From contig JAGQWM010000024.1 in the NCBI GenBank assembly GCA_020437365.1, positions 1 to 35,809 of the forward strand: a stretch of 35,809 bases of DNA, read 5' to 3'. Positions within the stretch are counted from its first letter, which is position 1. Each line of letters begins with the position of its first letter. Positions 7,553-15,620 of this stretch are shown one piece after another. A model generated the notes under the pieces. That model did not search any database. It saw nothing but the letters and a program-made list of their open reading frames with translations, and was not told the DNA's origin. The translations under genes and the position numbers were made by a program. The DNA is from Chitinophagaceae bacterium. Lineage in GTDB: Bacteria; Bacteroidota; Bacteroidia; Chitinophagales; Chitinophagaceae.

Positions 7553-9052
7553 ATGAATCTTTCTATCATACTCATTGTTCCACTCATTACCATGTTAGCT
7601 GTTTTGTTGGCGCAAAATAAACAACAGGTAAAATGGCTATCATTGGCAGGTTCGGCAGTTCAATTGGTGATGGCTTTTATCTTGTATTTTCTTTTTCAAC
7701 AGGCAAGAGCCGATGGACAAACAGCACAAATGCTTTTCGAAACAGATTATGCATTATTTTCTTCTCTTCATATTCATTTCCATATTGGCGTAGATGGCAT
7801 GTCGGTGGCTATGATTATGCTCACTTCTTTTGTTGTATTGGCCGGCGTATTGGTGTCCTGGCAAATTGATCGATTACATGCCGATAAAAAAGAAATGACG
7901 AAAGAATTTTATTTTCTTTTGTTGCTACTGGGTTTGGGTGCTTATGGATTTTTTCTCTCTCTCGATTTGTTTGTACTTTTTTTCTTCCTCGAAATTTCAG
8001 TCATTCCAAAATACTTACTGATTGGCATTTGGGGCAGTGGCCGGAAAAATTATAGTGCCAACAAACTCGCATTGATGTTGATGGGTGGTTCGGCGCTGAT
8101 TTTAGTTGGCATACTCGGTTTATATTTTGCCGGTGGCCATAGTTTCAATTTGTTAACCCTGGCCAAAACAAACCTGAACGCCACGTACCAACAAGTATTA
8201 TTTGCATTATTATTTGTAGGCTTTGGCGTTTTCACTGCTTTATTTCCTTTTCATACCTGGGTGCCCGACGGACATTCATCAGCGCCAACTGCAGGCTCCA
8301 TGTTTTTGGCAGGCATTTCTATGAAACTCGGTGGATATGGTTGTTTGCGAGTCGCTACTTACCTATTGCCCGAAGGAGCAAAATCATTTGCCAACATCAT
8401 TATTATTTTATCTGCTATTGCTATTTTATACGGCGCATTCGCCACTATGATGCAGAAAGATTTAAAATATATCAATGCTTATTCTTCAGTCAGTCATGTA
8501 GGTTTTAGTTTGTTGGGTATCGGTATGTTGACACAAACTGCTTTTACCGGTGCGTTCATGCAAATGATTTCACATGGCTTAATGACGGCTCTTTTCTTTG
8601 CAGTCATCGGTATGATATACGACCGCACACACACCCGAAACGTCGATGAAATGGGTGGGTTGATGAAAAAGATTCCTTTTATTGCCACTATATTTTTTAT
8701 TGTCGGTCTTTGTTCGTTGGGCTTGCCCGGATTAAGTGGTTTTGTAGCAGAAATGACAGTCTTTATCGGTTCCTGGGAAAACCCTGATGCCTTTCACCGG
8801 GTGGCTACCATTGCAGCCGTTCTTTCCATTGTCGTAACCGCTGTCTATATTTTAAGAGCCATTGGTAGCACAATGATGGGGCCTTTGAATACCGAAAAAT
8901 ATAATTCTATAAAAACGGCTACCTGGAATGAAAAATTAGCCGCTATCATTTTGGTGGCAGGCATTCTGGCTATCGGGTTAATGCCCAACTGGCTCAATGA
9001 TTTATTAAAACCGGCTGCCGAAGAAATTATGAAAAGAATTGCAGGATCATAA
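7553..9052 (+). CDS. nuoM: NADH-quinone oxidoreductase subunit M, antiporter-like proton pump
   Basis: This is the middle antiporter-like subunit, 499 residues with about 14 helices. Glu147 in FFFLEISVIPKYLLIGIWG corresponds to the essential helix-5 Glu, and Lys258 in GISMKLGGYGCLRVA to the helix-8 Lys. The position that holds the helix-7 Lys in Escherichia coli NuoM (motif AVKMPMVPLHGWLPD) reads GVFTALFPFHTWVPD here, so it is Phe227 by eye alignment. I think related phyla members share this, but could not check. The gene follows nuoL after 32 bases and ends 12 bases before nuoN. Confidence 0.96.
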   Translation: MNLSIILIVPLITMLAVLLAQNKQQVKWLSLAGSAVQLVMAFILYFLFQQARADGQTAQMLFETDYALFSSLHIHFHIGVDGMSVAMIMLTSFVVLAGVLVSWQIDRLHADKKEMTKEFYFLLLLLGLGAYGFFLSLDLFVLFFFLEISVIPKYLLIGIWGSGRKNYSANKLALMLMGGSALILVGILGLYFAGGHSFNLLTLAKTNLNATYQQVLFALLFVGFGVFTALFPFHTWVPDGHSSAPTAGSMFLAGISMKLGGYGCLRVATYLLPEGAKSFANIIIILSAIAILYGAFATMMQKDLKYINAYSSVSHVGFSLLGIGMLTQTAFTGAFMQMISHGLMTALFFAVIGMIYDRTHTRNVDEMGGLMKKIPFIATIFFIVGLCSLGLPGLSGFVAEMTVFIGSWENPDAFHRVATIAAVLSIVVTAVYILRAIGSTMMGPLNTEKYNSIKTATWNEKLAAIILVAGILAIGLMPNWLNDLLKPAAEEIMKRIAGS

Positions 9053-9064
9053 AATAGTTTGTGT

Positions 9065-10462
9065 ATGTATGAATTTTTCCATTTGATGAAAGCTGAATTA
9101 GCCGTAACGGCTATTATCTTCCTGCTGCTGTTTATAAAAATCGGGAAAGGAATGAAAAATGAAATATTGCTTCCGATTCTGCAAACAGTTTTATTACTCA
9201 ATTTTATCGGCGGATTTTTAGGCAATACGACCGGCCATCTTTTTGGCGATATGTTTTATACTACACCGCTAATTAGTTTTGAAAAAAATATTTTAAACCT
9301 CGGCGTTTACCTCATTTCTTTATTCTGTACCGACTGGTTCAAAAAATCAAATCACCTGGCTGAATATTTTCTATTAATGCTGGCTGCATTATTGGGTATG
9401 TTCTTTTTAATTTCTGCAGGTAATCTCTTGATTTTTTATTTAGCCCTCGAATTGGCCACCATTCCTGTAGCGGCAATGGCCAATTTCGATTTACAGAAAA
9501 AAAGTTCTTCTGAAGGAGCCATGAAACTTATTTTATCATCTGCTTTTTCTTCCGGTATTTTATTATTTGGCATTTCATTATTGTATGGCAGTACCGGCAC
9601 TTTAAGTTTTGCTTTGATTCCGGCACAACTCGATGGTTCTGCTTTGCAAATTTTGGCTTTTGTATTTTTCCTTTCGGCCTTTGCTTTTAAATTATCAATT
9701 GTACCTTTTCATTTATGGACAGCCGATGTGTACGAAGGTTCACCTGTGGCCACCGCTTCTTTTTTGTCTGTCATTTCTAAAGGTGCCGTTGCATTTATCC
9801 TGATGTCAACTTTGTATTATGTGTTCCATCCTTTATTAGATATCTGGTATAATTTTCTGATTATTCTTGCCGTCTTAACCATGCTGATTGGTAATTTATT
9901 TGCCATCAGGCAACAAAATATAAAACGCTTCCTCGCTTTTTCATCTATTGCACAAGTTGGTTTTATTCTTGTGGGCATTAGCGGTGGCCAGGAAATGGGA
10001 ACCAGTGCTGTCGTTTATTTTGTTTTGATATATGTGTTTTCCAATCTGGCCGCTTTTGGTGTGGCAGCCATCATCAGCGATTCCACAGGAAAAGAAAATA
10101 TTGACGACTACAAAGGCTTATATAAAACAAATCCATTGATAAGTTGGATTTTGGCATTGTCATTATTTTCCCTGGCAGGCATTCCACCAACGGCCGGTTT
10201 TTTCGGTAAGCTTTTTTTATTGCAAGCTGGAGCAGATAGAGGAAGTTATATTTTTATTACCATTGCCGCTTTGAATATGATCATCTCATTGTATTATTAT
10301 TTGCGGATTATCCGGGCAGTTTTTATGGAAGAAAATGAATCACCTATTGCCAAAATCAACGTAAACAAATATGCTAAACTGGCCATGTACATCTGTGGAG
10401 CCGGCATATTATTCACCGGCATTTTCAGCCTGATTTACGAGTATATTCATTCTTTACACTAG
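9065..10462 (+). CDS. nuoN: NADH-quinone oxidoreductase subunit N, antiporter-like proton pump
   Basis: This is the antiporter-like subunit next to NuoK, 465 residues from the ATG at 9065 (a TTG at 9059 is also in frame). The helix-5 Glu lies in FYLALELATIPVAAMANFD near residue 129. The helix-7 Lys lies in FAFKLSIVPFHLWTADVYEG near residue 209, and a further Lys in SVISKGAVAFILM. SSIAQVGFILVGI and SLAGIPPTAGFFGKL are family blocks. It is the last gene of the operon, followed at once by a hairpin. Confidence 0.96.
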   Translation: MYEFFHLMKAELAVTAIIFLLLFIKIGKGMKNEILLPILQTVLLLNFIGGFLGNTTGHLFGDMFYTTPLISFEKNILNLGVYLISLFCTDWFKKSNHLAEYFLLMLAALLGMFFLISAGNLLIFYLALELATIPVAAMANFDLQKKSSSEGAMKLILSSAFSSGILLFGISLLYGSTGTLSFALIPAQLDGSALQILAFVFFLSAFAFKLSIVPFHLWTADVYEGSPVATASFLSVISKGAVAFILMSTLYYVFHPLLDIWYNFLIILAVLTMLIGNLFAIRQQNIKRFLAFSSIAQVGFILVGISGGQEMGTSAVVYFVLIYVFSNLAAFGVAAIISDSTGKENIDDYKGLYKTNPLISWILALSLFSLAGIPPTAGFFGKLFLLQAGADRGSYIFITIAALNMIISLYYYLRIIRAVFMEENESPIAKINVNKYAKLAMYICGAGILFTGIFSLIYEYIHSLH

Positions 10463-10504
10463 AAAAAAGTGCGTTGGTATTAACTATTACAATACCGCTT
10501 TTTT
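10463..10504. terminator. Bidirectional terminator between nuoN and the convergent membrane-protein gene
   Basis: AAAAAAG...GGTATT (10463-10481) faces AATACC-GC-TTTTTT (10491-10504). The inner six pairs are GGTATT/AATACC around a nine-base loop, and outer A/T runs flank a short internal mismatch. The A and T tracts would serve both strands. It overlaps the last codons of the leftward gene. Confidence 0.55.
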
Positions 10505-10918
10505 GAATTTTTTATTATGATACAAAATGGGAATTGCGATAATGCCCACTCCGATGATAATAAGTACACCAGTAAGCAGCTCCCTGAACTGGGCATTGAA
10601 AACCGGGTTATCCGTACGTTGTGCCGAACCGGTTCCCCAAATAGCCAAAGCCGTAAGTAAGGCAAAAACTATCATAAACAATAGCTCAGGTTTTTCTTTT
10701 TTACCAATAAAGAAATAATAAATAACACCCACGACTACAAATAATAAGTTGACAGAAAAAATGAGTGTAGAAACATTAATGATATCATTATAGGGAAATC
10801 CTGATTGCTCCCTGAAAATTATATTGTACAAAAGGCAAATAATACTGGTTACAAAACCAACAAAAACACTGGTTAATAAAGCTCCTGAAAACGGGGTTTG
10901 ATAATTTTCATCGTTCAT
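10487..10918 (-). CDS. Small four-helix membrane protein of unknown function
   Basis: I do not recognise a family. The 143-residue protein has four hydrophobic helices (about residues 12-34, 48-70, 79-95 and 112-133). A charged GKKEKPE loop lies between helices 2 and 3, a polar RTDNPVFNAQFREL segment lies before the last helix, and the C-terminal tail is basic (HNKKFKK). There is no catalytic motif and no signal peptide. It converges on nuoN, so it is not part of the complex I operon. The gene has normal composition for the window. Confidence 0.75.
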   Translation of the reverse strand: MNDENYQTPFSGALLTSVFVGFVTSIICLLYNIIFREQSGFPYNDIINVSTLIFSVNLLFVVVGVIYYFFIGKKEKPELLFMIVFALLTALAIWGTGSAQRTDNPVFNAQFRELLTGVLIIIGVGIIAIPILYHNKKFKKAVL

Positions 10919-11147
10919 AATAGCTGATTTTAGAAAGTCAAAATTTTTGTCAAAATTGCTGAAAGCTACTCAATGTACAAAGTTTTTCTATGGCAAATAT
11001 GAAATCTTCCGAAATATCTTTTCCGTCAGTTGCCCAATTTCAAAGTACTGCAAGCATGTTTTGTACAGAAATACTTAAATTGCCTTCAGTAAAGTAAACT
11101 TTTCGGCTTCGATAAAAGCCAATTTCCAAATTGACTTAAACAAGTAT

Positions 11148-11528
11148 ATGGCACTCAATAAAAACCATGAATTTGCAGAGCTTGACGGTGTAAAATGTGG
11201 TATTGTAGAAAAAGAAGTCTTGTCTGAAAGAGTTGCTTTTCTCAAAGAATTACTGGAATTTAATCGGTTTACTGTCGTAGTGGAATCCAGTCCTCCGCCC
11301 AAAAAAGCACCCAAACCGGCTGCGGATACTGAAGAAACTGAAACATCTGCCGCAGTACCTCCGCCACCTGAAACTTTTACCGTAGGTGTAACAGATTATA
11401 CTTTTAATCCGATTAATGCGATTTTTGGAAGACAACTCAAAACAAAAAACGGACACATCGTAACATTGGCGTATTGGCAACAAAAAGAAAATGAAAGCCA
11501 TGATGAGATTCCTTATTTTGAGCAATAA
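11148..11528 (+). CDS. Protein of unknown function with a central Pro-rich linker
   Basis: This is a soluble 126-residue protein that I cannot assign to a function. It has two structured-looking parts. Residues 1-48 (ELDGVKCGIVEKEVLSERV and LLEFNRFTVVVE) are followed by a disordered Pro/Ala/Glu linker (about 49-76: SSPPPKKAPKPAAD ... VPPPPE). A C-terminal part has TVGVTDYTFNPINAIFGR and GHIVTLAYWQQKE. The wording of both ends gives the impression of a family restricted to relatives of this organism, which I could not test. It lies 26 bases before the DUF1569 gene on the same strand and may be co-transcribed with it. The 229-base gap before it is AT-rich with no feature I can support. Confidence 0.75.
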   Translation: MALNKNHEFAELDGVKCGIVEKEVLSERVAFLKELLEFNRFTVVVESSPPPKKAPKPAADTEETETSAAVPPPPETFTVGVTDYTFNPINAIFGRQLKTKNGHIVTLAYWQQKENESHDEIPYFEQ

Positions 11529-11554
11529 ATGATTGAAAATAATAAACCATTCAC

Positions 11555-12010
11555 ATGAAAATTAAAAACTTATTGGAAGAACCTGTTCATGCATCTGTTT
11601 TAGAGAGAATTAACAAGTTAACACCTGCCACGCCCGGCTTTTGGGGAAAGATGACCGTATCGCAGATGCTGGCTCATTGTAAAGAAGCTTTTAAAGTACC
11701 GTTGAGCGAAAAACCATTGCCCCGGCTTTTTATGGGCCGCATGATGGGTTGGATGTTCAAAAAACAATTGTACAATGAAAAAGAATGGAAGCAAAATCTG
11801 CCTACGGCATCCAATTTCAAAATAAAAGATAAAAGAGATTTTGCAACAGAAAAAAATGAGTTGATACAATTAATAAATCAGTTTTTTGAAGCCGGGCCTC
11901 AAGGCATTGGCAAATCACCTCATCCGATGTTTGGCGAATACACGAGTGAACAATGGGGACTTTCTATGTGGAAACACATTGACCACCATTTACGCCAGTT
12001 TGGCGTGTAA
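11555..12010 (+). CDS. DUF1569 / DinB-like protein
   Basis: This 151-residue protein resembles the DUF1569 family of the DinB-like four-helix superfamily. Visible signs are TPGFWGKMTVSQMLAHCKEAF with His41, the mid-part FMGRMMGWMFKK, and the end block HPMFGEYTSEQWGLSMWKHIDHHLRQFGV. In DinB-like proteins, three such histidines usually bind a divalent metal, and some members are thiol-dependent transferases. No substrate is known for this branch. It is probably cytosolic, as there is no signal peptide. A tryptophanase gene with its own promoter-like site follows. Confidence 0.75.
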   Translation: MKIKNLLEEPVHASVLERINKLTPATPGFWGKMTVSQMLAHCKEAFKVPLSEKPLPRLFMGRMMGWMFKKQLYNEKEWKQNLPTASNFKIKDKRDFATEKNELIQLINQFFEAGPQGIGKSPHPMFGEYTSEQWGLSMWKHIDHHLRQFGV

Positions 12011-12052
12011 AATCTGCTGATGAAAATCATTCATTCCGGCATTTGGTTCGCT

Positions 12053-12060
12053 TACTTTTG
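12053..12060 (+). promoter_or_regulatory. Promoter -7 box for the tryptophanase leader
   Basis: TACTTTTG is a perfect match to TAnnTTTG and lies 14 bases before a short leader reading frame. No clear TTG is seen at the expected distance upstream, so the site may need an activator or may be chance. Confidence 0.4.
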
Positions 12061-12074
12061 CTGCACTTTCTACC

Positions 12075-12113
12075 ATGCATAACTGGAAAAATATTATTGC
12101 CCGGCCTACCTGA
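12075..12113 (+). CDS. Possible TnaC-like leader peptide upstream of tryptophanase
   Basis: This is a 12-codon frame, MHNWKNIIARPT, ending in UGA. It lies 14 bases after a perfect -7 box and 69 bases before the tnaA start. In proteobacterial tna operons a leader peptide with a key Trp and a Pro before UGA stalls the ribosome when tryptophan is abundant. This frame shares W-x-N-I, an Arg-Pro near the end and the UGA stop. The Trp-to-Pro distance is seven residues instead of twelve, so the known stalling geometry does not fit directly. A hairpin (12119-12124 with 12132-12137) starts five bases after the stop codon. It may be coincidence. Confidence 0.3.
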   Translation: MHNWKNIIARPT

Positions 12114-12118
12114 TATAG

Positions 12119-12137
12119 CTTATCCATTCCTGATAAG
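12119..12137 (+). other. Small hairpin after the leader reading frame
   Basis: CTTATC (12119-12124) and GATAAG (12132-12137) form a six-pair stem with a seven-base loop. A ribosome held on the leader UGA at 12111-12113 would cover the left arm. A T5 run follows 11 bases later (12149-12153), too far for a standard intrinsic terminator. Confidence 0.35.
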
Positions 12138-12182
12138 ACAATACAATATTTTTCATACTGCCTCACTGGCAATAAAATTTTG

Positions 12183-13562
12183 ATGATGAAAACAATCATT
12201 GAACCGTTCCGGATAAAATCTGTGGAACCCATTTATTTTACTACCGCGGAAGAAAGAATTAAAAATTTAGAAAATGCTCATTATAATATGTTTCGCTTGC
12301 ATGCGAAAGATATCTTAATCGATTTGCTGACAGACAGTGGCACCAGTGCCATGAGTAGTCAGCAATGGGCGGGAATAATGCAAGGCGATGAATCCTACGC
12401 CGGCAGTCCCAGTTTTTTTCTTTTTGAAAATACAATTAAAAAAATAACCGGCTTACCATATATAATACCAACTCACCAGGGAAGAGGTGCCGAAAAAATA
12501 ATTTTTACCGTATTAGGTGGCGAAGGAAAAATTTTTCTGAGCAATACGCTTTTCGATACTACAAGAGCCAATATTGAATTCTCGGGAGCCACGGGCATCG
12601 ATTTACTCTGCAAAGAAGGTACACAACCTACCATTCCTGCACCATTTAAAGGCAATATAGATTTGCAGGCTCTGGAAAAAACTATTCTTGAAAAAGGAGC
12701 CGAAAATATTCCCCTGGTGATTTTAACGATCACCAATAATTCGGGTGGAGGGCAACCGGTAAGTATGGAAAATATAAAAGCAACGCAACAGATTTGCCAA
12801 CATTATAAAATTCCAATGTTTATTGATGCTTGTCGTTTTGCCGAAAATGCTTACTTCATTAAGTTGAGAGAAAAAGGCTACGCCGAAAAAAGTATTCCTG
12901 AAATTGTCCGGGAAATGTTTTCTTATGCAGATGGCTGTACAATGAGTGCCAAGAAAGATGCGTTTGCGAATATCGGTGGCTTTCTTGCCATAAAAGATGA
13001 TGCATTAGCCATGCAATGCAGAAATTTATTAATCATCACTGAAGGATTTACAACCTATGGAGGCTTGGCCGGCCGCGACTTAGAAGCGATTGCAATCGGT
13101 CTTGAAGAAGTCATGGATGAAAATTATTTGCAATACAGAATTCAAAGTACATCCTATTTGACTAATAAATTAGCGGATGCCGGTATTCCGGTGATATTAC
13201 CTTCCGGCGGTCATGCTGTTTATATAGATGCTAAACAATTTTTACCTCATATACCTGTTTCACAATTTCCCGGCCAGGCATTGGCTTGTGCTATTTATAA
13301 AACAGGTGGCATTCGTAGTGTAGAAATCGGTTCGCTGATGTTTGGCAAATACGATGAACAACAGCAACCGATACCGGCCAACATGGAGTTGGTGCGATTA
13401 GCCATTCCCCGAAGGGTTTATACACAAAGCCATATTGACTATGTAGCAGAAGTTTTGTTGGAAGTCAATGAGAGGAAAAATGAAATTCAAGGATTAAAAA
13501 TAATGGAAGAAGCTCCTTTATTAAGACATTTTACAGCCAAATTACAACCCGTGGTTGCTTAA
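12183..13562 (+). CDS. tnaA: Tryptophanase (tryptophan indole-lyase)
   Basis: This PLP enzyme splits L-tryptophan to indole, pyruvate and ammonia in the cytosol. The 459-residue length fits the family. Visible blocks are LTDSGTSAMSSQQWAGIM, PTHQGRGAEKIIF, NNSGGGQPVSMENIK, DACRFAENAYFIK and the PLP site MSAKKDAFANIGG (Lys near 258). Two positions separate it from tyrosine phenol-lyase. RSVEIGS has Ile where phenol-lyase has the substrate Arg (MERG), and LRHFTAKL has His where phenol-lyase has Phe. Two ATGs in tandem (12183, 12186) follow a TTG; either could start the protein. The leader contains a promoter box and a Trp-containing short frame. It converges on the Rrf2 gene at 13569. Confidence 0.95.
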   Translation: MMKTIIEPFRIKSVEPIYFTTAEERIKNLENAHYNMFRLHAKDILIDLLTDSGTSAMSSQQWAGIMQGDESYAGSPSFFLFENTIKKITGLPYIIPTHQGRGAEKIIFTVLGGEGKIFLSNTLFDTTRANIEFSGATGIDLLCKEGTQPTIPAPFKGNIDLQALEKTILEKGAENIPLVILTITNNSGGGQPVSMENIKATQQICQHYKIPMFIDACRFAENAYFIKLREKGYAEKSIPEIVREMFSYADGCTMSAKKDAFANIGGFLAIKDDALAMQCRNLLIITEGFTTYGGLAGRDLEAIAIGLEEVMDENYLQYRIQSTSYLTNKLADAGIPVILPSGGHAVYIDAKQFLPHIPVSQFPGQALACAIYKTGGIRSVEIGSLMFGKYDEQQQPIPANMELVRLAIPRRVYTQSHIDYVAEVLLEVNERKNEIQGLKIMEEAPLLRHFTAKLQPVVA

Positions 13563-13568
13563 TATTTT

Positions 13569-14000
13569 TTATCCGAATAAATAAGCCATTCCATTGTTGA
13601 CTGGCTGACACATATCCTGTACTTTTTTTTGCTGGCACATTTTTTTGAACTGATCTCTTACGGCTTTGTAATCGTCGTGCATCGGACAAGGATGTTGTGC
13701 AGAACATTGCGTTAATCCCAATCCGCATTGATTAAAAACATCTTTGCCATCAATGGCTACTACAATTTTGATGATGGGTTGTGTAAATTGTTTGGGCGTA
13801 ATATAAAAACCACCGGAAGGCCCTTTCTGGCTATTTATAACTTTTTCTTTTACCAAAGTCTGCAATACTTTTCCCACCGTATGCTCACTGGCATCAATAT
13901 ACGCAGCTATTTCTTTGATACCGGCTTTCGTACCGGTTTCAATTTTTGAAGCCAGGTAAATCACTGCTTTGATGGCTGTTTTACAAGTAAGACTTAACAT
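13569..14000 (-). CDS. Rrf2-family Fe-S transcription regulator (NsrR/IscR-like)
   Basis: This is a 143-residue winged-helix regulator. The DNA-binding part is at residues 1-70 (IKEIAAYIDASEHTVGKVLQTL, then KGPSGGFYI wing). The cluster-binding loop has Cys92, Cys99 and Cys105 in the pattern C-x6-C-x5-CPMH, similar in placement to IscR and NsrR. In this family the cluster senses NO, iron or redox state. It is the last gene of a six-gene leftward operon of NO-stress functions and starts one base after the upstream stop codon, so autoregulation through the palindrome at 17954-17979 is likely. That makes an NsrR-like NO sensor the best guess. A paralogue with the same Cys spacing lies at 21159. 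Confidence 0.9.
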   Translation of the reverse strand: MLSLTCKTAIKAVIYLASKIETGTKAGIKEIAAYIDASEHTVGKVLQTLVKEKVINSQKGPSGGFYITPKQFTQPIIKIVVAIDGKDVFNQCGLGLTQCSAQHPCPMHDDYKAVRDQFKKMCQQKKVQDMCQPVNNGMAYLFG

Positions 14001-14330
14001 CTACATTTCATTTAAAAATTTTTGGCCTTCCTCCGAAATCATAGCATGGCTCCAGGGTGGGTCAAATGTTAATTCAATCGTCGGTGTATAATCCGAAAAA
14101 CTCATTAGCAAACTTTCATTCGCTGCTGCCGTAATGGATTCGCCCATTGGGCAAAAACGGGTGGTCAACGTCATAGAACAAAATATTTTCTTTTCTGTTT
14201 CATCGAAATCCAATTGATATACCAAACCCAAGTCAACAATATTCAGCCCGATTTCCGGGTCAATTACATTCTGCAAACCTGCCAAAGCTACTGTCGCTTT
14301 TAATTTATTATTGGTGATGATATGATTCAT
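14001..14330 (-). CDS. MIP18/SufT-like iron-sulfur cluster assembly factor (DUF59)
   Basis: This is a 109-residue single-domain protein of the MIP18 (DUF59) family, which helps to mature iron-sulfur proteins. Diagnostic blocks are VIDPEIGLNIVDLGLVY (residues 22-38), MTLTTRFCPMGESI with the conserved Cys, and FDPPWSHAMISEEGQKFL. Its ATG overlaps the stop of the preceding membrane-protein gene (ATGA), which implies translational coupling. Its place beside a di-iron repair protein and an Fe-S regulator suggests a role in repairing or rebuilding clusters damaged by NO. It could equally serve the maturation of the neighbouring proteins. Confidence 0.9.
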   Translation of the reverse strand: MNHIITNNKLKATVALAGLQNVIDPEIGLNIVDLGLVYQLDFDETEKKIFCSMTLTTRFCPMGESITAAANESLLMSFSDYTPTIELTFDPPWSHAMISEEGQKFLNEM

Positions 14331-15619
14331 CGCAAAACGGGTTTGTGAAAAAATATTTTAATGACATTGAAATTATATAAAAATGAACTTAGTAATAATA
14401 AAATTGCAGCTCCTTGCAACAGCAATTGGTACTTCAAAAATATGCCTGCCGTAAAACCTGCAAACCCTGCAATATAAACAAGTATCATCCAATGAAAAAC
14501 CTGCGGATTGAATAAATCCTTCGGGTTGGGGGTTTTTCCTTTGCCAGCCAATTGCCGATATACTTTATTCCATACAATAAAAGGCAATGTTTTAAAAGTC
14601 ATTCCGAAAATAATGGCTGTTATCCAACCAAAAAATATGATAAACCCGTAGGCAATTACTAAATCAATTCTTTCAGTGCCGGAAATGAGCATACAGGTAA
14701 CGACCAGCAATAAACATATTATAGGCAACACCATCATTAATACAGAGAGCAATGAAATCTTCATTTGCTCATCTACTTTTTTCCGAATTCTTTCTTTATA
14801 TGCTGTTCTACAATAAAAAGCAAAGATCAAAATCGAAATTGTAATGAATAGAATAGAAAGATATTGCAGAAATGGTATCCTGAAATAAATAAAATTAACC
14901 ACAAACAAAATCAACCCTCCATTCAAAAAAGCATATACTTTCCATAGCAATTGTGGGTTTTCATATTTCGAAATCAAAAACATGGGTATCAACCGGGAGC
15001 CAACGCCCATGACCATCAGTAAAAACCAACCGATAATACCAAGATGTGCATGCAAAGGCAGGTATTGAATACTTGATTTTGCTAAAAAAGGATGCTCAAA
15101 ATTGATTAATAAAAACAACCCGGCGATAACAGTAGCCAATAACCAACACACCGCTGTCAATACAAAAACAGCATGCACATTTTCATGATGGCTTTTCAAA
15201 GTGCTTATACCTAAATTGACGAGATATAAAATAACAGCCGTAACTATGCAACAAGCACCAAAATGTGCCGGCCAACCAAGATTAAAAGAGTAAAATGAAA
15301 TACATAAAAAGGGAATACCAATAGCTGCCAGCAAAAAGGTTAAATACGCCAAGGTGTTACTGAATAATTCTCCTTCAATTAAAACCGGCACCAATTGATG
15401 GCTGGCTCCCAAAATCATCATTGTGCCCCAACCCAAGGCCATCGTATGTGTCAATGCCAATGTATGGGGATGAAAATAATGGCTGGTAATGTCAGTGTAA
15501 GAAAAAAACAAAATAAATGAAGCCACCAGCAAGGCTACAGCAGCATAAGCATAAAACGGCAGGACTACTTTATACGAAGTTGTTTTCGCAGCATGACTAT
15601 TTCCGGCCAATACAAACAT
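14327..15619 (-). CDS. NnrS / haem-copper-oxidase-subunit-I-like 12-helix membrane protein
   Basis: This is a 430-residue polytopic protein with about twelve helices and conserved histidines at helix starts: His50, His52 and His58 in HPHTLALTHTMALGWG, His74 in GASHQLVPV, and His190 and His192 in PLHAHLGIIGWFLLMVMG. Such HxH-rich helices resemble NnrS and proteins annotated as oxidase subunit I-like. NnrS binds haem and copper and protects against NO. I cannot decide between the two labels from the sequence, and the usual oxidase ligand set is not present in full. It sits between the DUF2249 gene (one-base gap) and the SufT-like gene (overlap), inside the NO-stress operon. Confidence 0.75.
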   Translation of the reverse strand: MFVLAGNSHAAKTTSYKVVLPFYAYAAVALLVASFILFFSYTDITSHYFHPHTLALTHTMALGWGTMMILGASHQLVPVLIEGELFSNTLAYLTFLLAAIGIPFLCISFYSFNLGWPAHFGACCIVTAVILYLVNLGISTLKSHHENVHAVFVLTAVCWLLATVIAGLFLLINFEHPFLAKSSIQYLPLHAHLGIIGWFLLMVMGVGSRLIPMFLISKYENPQLLWKVYAFLNGGLILFVVNFIYFRIPFLQYLSILFITISILIFAFYCRTAYKERIRKKVDEQMKISLLSVLMMVLPIICLLLVVTCMLISGTERIDLVIAYGFIIFFGWITAIIFGMTFKTLPFIVWNKVYRQLAGKGKTPNPKDLFNPQVFHWMILVYIAGFAGFTAGIFLKYQLLLQGAAILLLLSSFLYNFNVIKIFFHKPVLR

Positions 15620-15620
15620 G

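Noticed and set aside
12161..12182. Intrinsic terminator just before tnaA (TGCC-TCACT-GGCA followed by AATAAAATTTT)
   Set aside because: The stem has only four pairs and the T run is short and interrupted, so it is too weak to claim.
12183..13562. Tyrosine phenol-lyase as an alternative to tryptophanase
   Set aside because: The phenol-lyase Arg (MERG) is Ile (VEIG) and the phenol-lyase Phe near the C-terminus is His (LRHFT), both as in tryptophanase.
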